From assembly GCA_902783675.1 (NCBI GenBank), contig CACZRW010000058.1:1-13319 (forward strand): a stretch of 13,319 nt of DNA, written 5' to 3'. Of this stretch, positions 5,210 through 11,054 are shown piece after piece. The position numbers were made by a program, and so were the translations under genes. The first letter of the stretch is position 1. Every line of letters starts with the position of its first letter. The stretch is from an uncultured Pseudomonadota bacterium (GTDB taxonomy: Bacteria > Pseudomonadota > Alphaproteobacteria > CACZRW01). Below the pieces are notes generated by a model, which was not told the origin of the DNA, made no database searches, and was given only the letters and a program-made list of their open reading frames with translations.

Positions 5210-7165
5210 TTAAACCTGCCCGCCGTCATAACCAAAGGAAAAAGTAATTTCGCCGCTTCGGATTAAATCCCTGATAAGAGCGGCAATCTCACTTTGCGCC
5301 GCCTTAACATCGGCAAAGTTCCTTTTGCCCATGGCATTCATATCGTCAATCATCATTTTATAAGCGCGCTCGGACATATTGGCAAAGATAATATCCTTTA
5401 CCGCCTCTTTCGCGCCGACAAGGGCCAAGTTCAGCTTGTCCTTGGGCGCATGCCGCAACAGTGCAATAATTCCGTCCGTATCAAGCTTGATGATGTCGTC
5501 AAAGGTGAACATCTTTTCCATAACTCTTTCGGCGGCCTCTTTATTGCGAGCCTCAAGAGCGCGCATAAACTTCTCTTCGCTCTTGCTGTCAAAGGCGTTA
5601 AAGATTTTCGCCACCAAATCGTGCGAATCCTTTTTGCTCTTTCTGCCTTGATTGCTTAAGAACTCATCGTTTAAAGTCTTTTCCAAACTTTCCATAACTT
5701 CGGGCGCAATTTCGTCCATACGCAGCATGCGCATCATCACTTCCATGGCGAAGTTCTCGCCTAGAAGCTCCAGCACCTTTGCCGCCCGCTTGGGCGCTAT
5801 TTTGGAAAGCACCACGGCCACCGTCTGCGGGTATTCATTTTTAAGGTAAGAGGCAAGCGCCTGCTCGCTGGTTTTGGAAAGCTTGTCCCACATGGAAAGA
5901 TTTTCCTCGCCGCCGACCTTTTCCATAATGCTGAGCGCTCTGTCCTCGGGCAAAGTCTTAAACAGCAGCTTCTCGGCACTACGATATCCGCCCGCGAACT
6001 CGGCAAACTCGGCATTTTTCAAAGCGAACTCGGCGTAAACTTCCTCGCGCACTTCAAAAGGCAAAGTATCAAGCTTCGCCAGCTCGTCGCAGATTTGGCG
6101 TATTTCCTCATCGCTCATAAGGGCAAAGAGCTTTGCCGTTTGCACATCGGACAACGACAAAGCAATAATCGCCGCCTTTCTCACTTCGCCGCCTTTAAGC
6201 CAAAAGCGCAGAACCGCCAGCGCGCTCTCGGCATTGTTCTTCACCGCCTTATTAATGTCGGTGGAAGAAACTCGGCCACTGCCGAATTCGGACAAAGCGC
6301 CGTCCTCACCGCCGGCGGCTTTACTTTCGCCGCTTTGCCCTTTTGCCGCATTATTAAGCAAAGGCTTTACTACCAGCGCAATCACCAGAAGAAGCACCAG
6401 TAAAAGAGCAACCCCTTCGGCAAGGAACAAGGCGTTAGGATCGGTAATTCCCGCACTCGTCAAAAGGCGCTTAAAGGCATTTTTGCCTTTATTCCCGCCA
6501 TTCGCATTCGCGATTGAAGAAGGCTCGGTAAAGCGCACATTGACAACTTCCAAAGTATCTCCGCGCGCCGCATCATAACCGATTGCCGAGGCGATTATCG
6601 CCTTAAAGGCCTCCATTTCCTCGGGGCTCCGCGGGCGATACACTCCGCCTTTATAATCGCCGTCAATAAGCACCGCGGCGCTCATTCTCTTAATCGTCCC
6701 CGCGCCCGTCTCGCGGTTCACGGTCTCTTTGGAAAGGGCGTAAGTGACGCTTTCCTCATCTGCCGCATCTCCGAGCACCGTCTTTTGCGAAACGACCACG
6801 CCCGAGCCGGGATTATAAGTCTCCTTGCTGGTAACGACTTTATCAAAGCTCATATCAAGGGAAACATTTGCCTTGGCTTTGCCCGCGCCTAAAGTCTTTT
6901 CCAAAATGTCTTCTATAATCAGATTAAGCCGCTCCTCGGCGTCTTTTTTAACCTTTTCGTTAAAGGACAAAGTCGCCGCCTCGCCCACCGCGATTTGCGC
7001 TTTTTCATAAGCACCGCCGCCGCTCGCCGTAGCTAAAGAAGGCGCGCCGCTTCCCGCGGTCATGTAGTAAAGAGCAATCCCGAACAGACATAAAGCCGCC
7101 GCACCGGCAAATATCCTTGCCTTTTTAATTAAGCTTGAAGTCTCTTTCAGGGATTTTCCCAACAC
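5210..7165 (-). CDS. fliF-fliG: FliF-FliG fusion: truncated MS-ring protein joined to motor switch protein
   Basis: One 651-aa frame. FliF part: membrane helix 17-36, then RBM3/collar 68-212 with ETYNPGSGVVVSQK, KRMSAAVLIDGD and GYDAARGDTLEVVNVRF, then second membrane helix 247-267. A loose linker leads to the FliF tail (304-325) ending in AESALAVLRFWL, the helix that normally binds FliG. FliG follows without a stop: KAAIIALSLSD (330-340), middle-domain EYPQT (444-448) in place of EHPQ, and the C-terminal torque domain from MFTFDDIIKLD (552-562). Torque residues R600, D607 and D608 are kept (E. coli R281, D288, D289). The positions of K264 and R297 are V583 and N616. RBM1, RBM2 and part of the collar are absent: FliF is normally about 550 aa and FliG about 330. 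Start is GTG at 7165-7163 with AAAGGG six bases upstream. First gene of a four-gene operon. Confidence 0.92.
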   Translation of the reverse strand: MLGKSLKETSSLIKKARIFAGAAALCLFGIALYYMTAGSGAPSLATASGGGAYEKAQIAVGEAATLSFNEKVKKDAEERLNLIIEDILEKTLGAGKAKANVSLDMSFDKVVTSKETYNPGSGVVVSQKTVLGDAADEESVTYALSKETVNRETGAGTIKRMSAAVLIDGDYKGGVYRPRSPEEMEAFKAIIASAIGYDAARGDTLEVVNVRFTEPSSIANANGGNKGKNAFKRLLTSAGITDPNALFLAEGVALLLVLLLVIALVVKPLLNNAAKGQSGESKAAGGEDGALSEFGSGRVSSTDINKAVKNNAESALAVLRFWLKGGEVRKAAIIALSLSDVQTAKLFALMSDEEIRQICDELAKLDTLPFEVREEVYAEFALKNAEFAEFAGGYRSAEKLLFKTLPEDRALSIMEKVGGEENLSMWDKLSKTSEQALASYLKNEYPQTVAVVLSKIAPKRAAKVLELLGENFAMEVMMRMLRMDEIAPEVMESLEKTLNDEFLSNQGRKSKKDSHDLVAKIFNAFDSKSEEKFMRALEARNKEAAERVMEKMFTFDDIIKLDTDGIIALLRHAPKDKLNLALVGAKEAVKDIIFANMSERAYKMMIDDMNAMGKRNFADVKAAQSEIAALIRDLIRSGEITFSFGYDGGQV

Positions 7166-7236
7166 CTTTTACCCTTTACCTAACACTAAATGCCGAAAAG
7201 TTACAAAAAAACCTACGGAATCTTACGCCGGATAAA

Positions 7237-7252
7237 GTGAACATTTAGTTAA
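7237..7252 (-). promoter_or_regulatory. Possible CtrA-like box upstream of the fliF-fliG operon
   Basis: On the minus strand this reads TTAA, seven bases, TTCAC. The CtrA consensus is TTAA-N7-TTAAC, so there is one mismatch. It lies about 72-87 bases before the GTG start. CtrA controls early flagellar genes in Caulobacter and relatives. No clear -10 was placed, so the call is tentative. The rest of 7166-7262 holds a T-tract preceded by a poor hairpin. Confidence 0.33.
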
Positions 7253-7262
7253 AGAAAAAGGA

Positions 7263-8138
7263 TTATTGCAAAGCGGGGAAGCCCTCATTTTGCTTTTCGT
7301 ATTCCTCATAAACACGATAAAGCAGCCCGCCCATTTTATTTTTATCCGCGGTTATTTCTTTAAGCTTTTTATCAAAGGTCTCGCGCAAGATGCGGCAGCT
7401 TGACCTGCCGGAAAGCGTTATAAAAAGATTTATTGAGCGCAGAATCTTATCCGATATGACGACCTCGTCTTCAACCTGGAACTTTTTCGCGTCCATTTTA
7501 GCGGTATAGTAGCCCATTAAGACATAGTCCAGCTCTCCGTCTCTAAGCCTTAAGAAAGCCTCTTTTGTGGATTTAAGCTTAGCCGGCGCCAGGTCCGAAG
7601 GAAAGACCTTTTGCAAATCGTCCCTTATCAGCATTCCGCCTTTAAGCCCGTATAAATCCTTTACCCCGTCGATTTTCTTTTCCCGACCCTTTGCCATAAC
7701 CGCGACTATGGGATTAGCCATAAACGAAGGCTTGATAAAGTCGCGCTGGATTTGCGGGTCAAGCTTGGGCGTGTATTGAATCCCGATGGTAGCGTCCGCC
7801 TCGCCGTCACCAAGCGCCAGATTCTCAAGATCGGACCGCTTTTCTTCTTTTAAGTAGCGGAACCTTTCAACCTTTGCATCTTTTAAAAGCTCGTCCATTA
7901 CCAAAGGTCCTATACCGTAAGCATTCACATTCTTTTTAGCCGATCCGGCGGTATATGTTGCCCAGGAAAAAGGCGGATTATCTTCCATTACCACGATAGT
8001 GAAAAGGTTACTTCCGTCGGTGCAGGAGTCTATCAACTTTTGCAAATCGTCATCTTCGCGAGCAAAGGAAGGCAAAGCAACCCCCAAAGCTAGAATCGCA
8101 AAACCGCTAAAGGCCAATAATCTTGAAAACACCGTCAT
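7263..8138 (-). CDS. Periplasmic solute-binding protein, family 3-like
   Basis: A 291-aa exported protein with the architecture of amino-acid-type (family 3) binding proteins or their non-transport relatives. The signal peptide covers about residues 1-26, ending PSFA before RED. The lobe begins LFTIVVMEDNPPFSW, the typical first strand plus P-P-F-S element. Then come GIGPLVMDELLKDAKV, a DLENLALGDGEADATIGI segment (the usual 'G..D...' element), DFIKPSFMANPIVAVMAK, and near the end a GELDYVLMGYYTA strand-turn. The frame opens at a GTG at 8144, but the ATG at 8138 is preferred because GAGG stands seven bases upstream of it and only one base before the GTG. No permease or ATPase genes are adjacent, so this may be an orphan receptor. 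It precedes the flagellar operon by 97 bp. The ligand is unknown. Confidence 0.8.
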   Translation of the reverse strand: MTVFSRLLAFSGFAILALGVALPSFAREDDDLQKLIDSCTDGSNLFTIVVMEDNPPFSWATYTAGSAKKNVNAYGIGPLVMDELLKDAKVERFRYLKEEKRSDLENLALGDGEADATIGIQYTPKLDPQIQRDFIKPSFMANPIVAVMAKGREKKIDGVKDLYGLKGGMLIRDDLQKVFPSDLAPAKLKSTKEAFLRLRDGELDYVLMGYYTAKMDAKKFQVEDEVVISDKILRSINLFITLSGRSSCRILRETFDKKLKEITADKNKMGGLLYRVYEEYEKQNEGFPALQ

Positions 8139-8173
8139 AATCACACCTCATTTAATCCTTAAAGTCTAATCTC

Positions 8174-8196
8174 GATAAGGTTAAAATATCCTTATC
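8174..8196. repeat. Perfect inverted repeat GATAAGG-N9-CCTTATC in divergent promoter region
   Basis: Seven-base perfect arms (8174-8180 and 8190-8196) around a 9-bp AT spacer, giving a 23-bp dyad between the binding-protein gene and dksA. The size suits a dimeric repressor or activator site. It lies 36 bp from the binding-protein start and 27 bp upstream of the dksA -35 box. As RNA the stem would be AU-rich and weak, and there is no T-tract, so a terminator is unlikely. Confidence 0.5.
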
Positions 8197-8222
8197 TTCA
8201 AGGGTGCGCAATTCAATAAAGT

Positions 8223-8251
8223 TTGACAAGGTATAAAATATGGATTATCAA
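8223..8251 (+). promoter_or_regulatory. Sigma70-type promoter of dksA
   Basis: A perfect TTGACA (8223-8228), a 17-bp spacer and TATCAA (8246-8251). The expected transcript start near 8258 gives a leader of about 25 nt before the ATG at 8283. The -10 is only 4/6, which is common for growth-rate-controlled alphaproteobacterial promoters that lean on the -35. Confidence 0.55.
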
Positions 8252-8282
8252 TCCAAACACTTAGAAACAGGGGAGATTATAA

Positions 8283-8717
8283 ATGGTCACATTGCCTAAA
8301 AATTATCGTCCGTCCGCCGATGAACCCTTTATGAATGAGAATCAGAAAGAGTTCTTCCGTCAGAAGCTTTTGCAGTGGCGTGAGCAACTGTTAAAAGAGA
8401 CCGAGGAAACCATTGACTCTTTGAAAGAGGGCGGGCTTGCCGTCCCCGATGTTTCGGACCGTGCCACTGCCGAGGCGGATAAGGCTTTAGAGCTTCGCAC
8501 TCGTGACCGCGCTCGCAAGCTTATATCCAAAATCAATGCGGCACTTTACAGGATAGAAGAGGGCACCTACGGCTATTGTGAGGAAACCGGCGACCCCATC
8601 GGGCTTGAGCGCCTTATCGCGCGCCCCATCGCCACCTTGAGCATAGAGGCGCAGGAACGCCACGAGCGCATGGAAAGAACTTATAACGATGATTTGATAG
8701 AGCAGGAAGAACCATAA
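8283..8717 (+). CDS. dksA: RNA polymerase-binding transcription factor DksA (degenerate zinc finger)
   Basis: Secondary-channel regulator of RNA polymerase that works with ppGpp. The 144-aa length is typical. A coiled coil spans about 20-90; its tip carries VSDRATAE, with D59 and A61 aligning to the functional D74 and A76 of E. coli DksA, followed by LELRTRDRARKLISKI. The globular part reads GYCEETG...ARPIATLSIEAQ, so the four zinc cysteines are C99, T102, S120 and A123. Only one cysteine remains. This CxxT-S-xxA form is known from functional alphaproteobacterial DksA proteins such as the Rhodobacter one, so loss of zinc here is family-typical rather than decay. AGGGGAG lies seven bases before the ATG. 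It precedes maf by 49 bp and may be in the same transcript. Confidence 0.96.
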   Translation: MVTLPKNYRPSADEPFMNENQKEFFRQKLLQWREQLLKETEETIDSLKEGGLAVPDVSDRATAEADKALELRTRDRARKLISKINAALYRIEEGTYGYCEETGDPIGLERLIARPIATLSIEAQERHERMERTYNDDLIEQEEP

Positions 8718-8766
8718 ACCTGCCCCCTCAAAAGTGAAACAATCAAAAGAATAAAGCGAAAGAATA

Positions 8767-9420
8767 ATGATAAAGGATTTTATACTTGCTTCGGCCTCGC
8801 CCCGAAGATTGGAACTTTTGAAAACTCTTGGCCTTACGCCGAAGAAGGTAATCCCCGCCGGCATAAATGAAGAGCGAAAGGAAGGCGAAACCGTCCTTCG
8901 TTATGTCAAGCGTATGGCGCAAGCCAAAGCCGCCGCGGTTGCCAAAGACCCCGCAGCCGCCGGCGAAAATATCCTTGCCGCCGATACCATAGTCGCAAGG
9001 GGCAAGTTCATTATCGGTAAGACCGATTCGCGGGAAACCGCCAAAGCCAACCTTAAAATGTTAAGCGGCAGAAGGCACAATGTCCTTACGGCGGTTTGCA
9101 TGATTACCAAAGACGGCAGGCAAAGCCTTAAAGTCTCGACAACGGCCGTGAAGTTCAAACGCCTTACCGATGCCGAAATTGACGCATATTTGGCAACCGA
9201 CGAATGGCAAAACAAGGCAGGCAGTTACGCTATCCAAGGCAAAGCCGCCGCCTTTATTTCATATATTGGCGGATCATACTCGGGTGTTGTAGGCTTACCC
9301 TTATTTGAAGTATCAAACATTTTTTGCGGAGCAGGGGGCAGTGTTGAATCTAAAACCGAAGGCGAACCCAAAACCGGTGCCAAAGCCAAAGCTGCAAAGG
9401 CTGATAAAAAGCAAAAATAA
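8767..9420 (+). CDS. maf: Nucleoside triphosphate pyrophosphatase, Maf/YhdE type
   Basis: House-cleaning pyrophosphatase that converts dTTP/UTP or modified NTPs to monophosphates; cytoplasmic. Motifs are in order: SASPRRLELL (9-18), EERKEGET near 35, AADTIV with catalytic D73, LSGRRHNVLTAV (99-110), and AGSYAIQGKAAAFISYIGGSYSGVVGLPLFE (151-181; motifs within this span include GSY and GLPL). The last usually reads GSYSNVVGLPL. The family normally ends near residue 195-200. This protein has an extra Lys/Ala-rich tail (about 192-217) that overlaps the 5' end of rng in another frame. The Shine-Dalgarno is weak (AGCGAAAG). The order maf, rng, yacG is conserved in alphaproteobacteria, where infA often precedes it; here dksA does. 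Confidence 0.95.
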   Translation: MIKDFILASASPRRLELLKTLGLTPKKVIPAGINEERKEGETVLRYVKRMAQAKAAAVAKDPAAAGENILAADTIVARGKFIIGKTDSRETAKANLKMLSGRRHNVLTAVCMITKDGRQSLKVSTTAVKFKRLTDAEIDAYLATDEWQNKAGSYAIQGKAAAFISYIGGSYSGVVGLPLFEVSNIFCGAGGSVESKTEGEPKTGAKAKAAKADKKQK

Positions 9421-10249
9421 AATTGCGCTTATAGACGGCGGCGCGGTTGTTGAGTTCATCATTCTGCCAAAGGGCCGTTTTTGCGCCGGCACCGTGCTTG
9501 TCGGGCGCATAGAATCCGCCGCTTCCGTGCCGAATGCGTATTTTGTGACTTTGCCCGAGCATCAGACAGGCTTCCTGCAAAGCACCAAAAGGCTGGACAT
9601 AGGGGCAAAAGTCCTTACCCTCGTCTCCAAAGAAGCTCACGGCAAAAAGTATGCCAAGCTGACCACGACTTTGCCTTCTGCCTCTTTCTCGGACGAGCAG
9701 AAAAAGCTGTTCAAGGAAGCCTTTACCCACGCCGCCAAACCGCTTGTTCTGTTTGTCCCTGACATTATAAGGGAATTGCAATCCACCTATGACATAGGCG
9801 AGATTGTAACCGACGACATGCCTCGCAAGACGGATATTTTCGCAAGCGAAGGACTGCAAGATGTGCTTGCCGACGCCTTATCGCCCCTTGTAACCACAAA
9901 GGAAGGCGTCCGCCTTTTCATTGAAAAGACCGAGGCTTTTTGGGCGATTGATGTCGACTCGGGTGCCGCTGCCGATATTACTTTAACCGAGATAAACCTT
10001 ATTGCCGCAAAGGAAATAGCAAGGCAAATCCGCCTAAAGAATCTTTCGGGGCAAATTGTCATTGATTTTATATCAAGCCCCAAAAACCGTTTAAGCGGCG
10101 AAGTCGTAGCCGCTTTGAAACAAGCGGTAAAGACCGACCCAACCCCCACTCTCGTCGCGGGCGTCACTCCGCTCGGTCATGTTGAAGTGGTAAGAAGGGG
10201 CAGGCGCCAAAGCCTTATGGAAAGCGCTAAAGCTCTTGATGAAAAGTAA
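9341..10249 (+). CDS. rng: Ribonuclease E/G family protein (short alphaproteobacterial form)
   Basis: Endoribonuclease-type protein for RNA maturation/turnover. The S1-like domain covers about residues 28-110 (IALIDGGAVVEF, CAGTVLVGRIE, HQTGFLQ). The DNase-I-like catalytic core contains FWAIDVDSG (D204) and IVIDFIS (D242), matching the two metal-binding aspartates of RNase E (D303, D346). The zinc-link CPxC and the small domain are absent, as in the short yacG-linked members; 302 aa against about 490 for RNase G. The frame is open from a TTG at 9305. I favour GTG at 9341 because GGAG lies nine bases upstream, although TTG at 9344 with AGGGGG five bases before it is equally credible. The first about 25 residues are Lys/Pro-rich and overlap the maf tail by 80 bp. 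Start is uncertain; identity is firm. Confidence 0.88.
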   Translation: MLNLKPKANPKPVPKPKLQRLIKSKNKIALIDGGAVVEFIILPKGRFCAGTVLVGRIESAASVPNAYFVTLPEHQTGFLQSTKRLDIGAKVLTLVSKEAHGKKYAKLTTTLPSASFSDEQKKLFKEAFTHAAKPLVLFVPDIIRELQSTYDIGEIVTDDMPRKTDIFASEGLQDVLADALSPLVTTKEGVRLFIEKTEAFWAIDVDSGAAADITLTEINLIAAKEIARQIRLKNLSGQIVIDFISSPKNRLSGEVVAALKQAVKTDPTPTLVAGVTPLGHVEVVRRGRRQSLMESAKALDEK

Positions 10250-10277
10250 GTTAAATAATTAAATAGATAAAAGATAA

Positions 10278-10505
10278 ATGATGGATACGAATATGAACAA
10301 AGAAAGTAAGATGGACACTGCCAAATGCCCCATTTGCGGCAAGCCCGCAGATAAGAGCTACGTTCCCTTTTGCTCAAAGCGCTGTGCTGATATTGATTTA
10401 AACCGCTGGCTGTCCGGCGTTTATAAAATCCCCACAAACGAAGCGCCGACCGACGCTCCCGCGCCACTGCCGTCAGACTCGGAAGGCGATTCCGATATTG
10501 CCTGA
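10278..10505 (+). CDS. yacG: DNA gyrase inhibitor YacG (zinc-binding)
   Basis: Small zinc protein that binds GyrB and inhibits DNA gyrase in E. coli. At 75 aa it shows the full signature: CPIC (C17, C20), then FCSKRC (C32, C36), followed by ADIDLNRWLSG, the conserved helix with the tryptophan. The tail is acidic and proline-rich. Several in-frame ATGs compete (10278, 10281, 10293, 10311); the last gives MDTAKCPICGK, closer to the usual start of the family. No convincing Shine-Dalgarno distinguishes them, so the true N-terminus may be up to 11 residues shorter. It follows rng by 28 bp, the standard alphaproteobacterial order. Confidence 0.92.
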   Translation: MMDTNMNKESKMDTAKCPICGKPADKSYVPFCSKRCADIDLNRWLSGVYKIPTNEAPTDAPAPLPSDSEGDSDIA

Positions 10506-10517
10506 TTTGTCCCCTGT

Positions 10518-10925
10518 TTATTTGCCGTAAGGTTGCGGCTTACCTTTATTTGAAGGAATAATCGTGCCGTCCGCGAGCTTCACCGTGCCGTCCTGATAAA
10601 CCGTCGCCATAAATATATCTTGCCTTGCGAAAGCCTCTAAAAAGTCCTCACACGAGATAATGGGAAAGTTCTTTTGCCGCTTGCTACCCTTTATTTTAGC
10701 AAGCGAATACTCAAACACCGCTTTCTTTTGCGCCTCTATGGTAGGGGCTTTGTTAAGCAGGATATTCCCCGCGATAAGCTCATAGTCATCAAGCTTCTTA
10801 CCCGCGCCGCAAGCCTCGGCCGCACCTGCCAAAAGCCCCATCATCGTGGCTTCCGACTCAAACGCCTGCGCCCGCACCTCGCTTGCACTGAAAACCAAAA
10901 CCAAAAATATAAAAAGAATCTTCAT
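10518..10925 (-). CDS. Small exported protein of unknown function
   Basis: I do not recognise the family. It is 135 aa with a clear signal peptide: MKILFIFLVLVFSASEVRA (1-19), A-x-A type cleavage near residue 19-21. The mature part is about 115 aa. It begins with helices rich in Ala/Gly/Met (ATMMGLLAGAAEACGAG), continues with a charged helix EAQKKAVFEYSLAKIKGS, and ends with a short beta-like stretch TVKLADGTIIPSN. Two cysteines (39 and 92) could form one disulfide, fitting a periplasmic helical bundle. AAAAGG lies seven bases before the ATG. It converges on yacG with 12 bp between stop codons and is divergent from rhlE. Codon use is like the neighbours, so nothing suggests recent transfer. 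Confidence 0.8.
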   Translation of the reverse strand: MKILFIFLVLVFSASEVRAQAFESEATMMGLLAGAAEACGAGKKLDDYELIAGNILLNKAPTIEAQKKAVFEYSLAKIKGSKRQKNFPIISCEDFLEAFARQDIFMATVYQDGTVKLADGTIIPSNKGKPQPYGK

Positions 10926-10943
10926 GAATCACCTTTTCGCCCG

Positions 10944-10977
10944 TATACCTTTATACCTTGTATTTTAAAGTATTTTA
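10944..10977. repeat. Two short direct repeats in the rhlE upstream region
   Basis: TATACCTT occurs twice in perfect tandem (10944-10951, 10952-10959), followed by GTATTTTA twice at a 10-bp step (10960-10967, 10970-10977). Ten bases is one helical turn. This interval of about 130 bp (10926-11054) separates divergent genes and must hold both promoters, though I could not assign hexamers with confidence. Confidence 0.4.
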
Positions 10978-11054
10978 GGTTAAACTCCCCACTCTATGCA
11001 ACATAATAAAAAGAAAATAACAAAGAAAAACAAGAATTGGGATTACAGGAAAAT

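Noticed and set aside
7205..7231. Hairpin plus seven-T tract on minus between the binding-protein gene and fliF-fliG
   Set aside because: The stem has six positions with one mismatch and one G-U pair, too weak to call an intrinsic terminator; mentioned only as a possibility.
8139..8144. GTG start for the binding protein two codons upstream of the ATG
   Set aside because: The GAGG ribosome site would be only one base away; it is seven bases from the ATG at 8138.
11037..11054. Upstream TTG start for rhlE adding six residues
   Set aside because: The ATG at 11055 has AGGA in front and gives the standard MSFKELGL start of the family.
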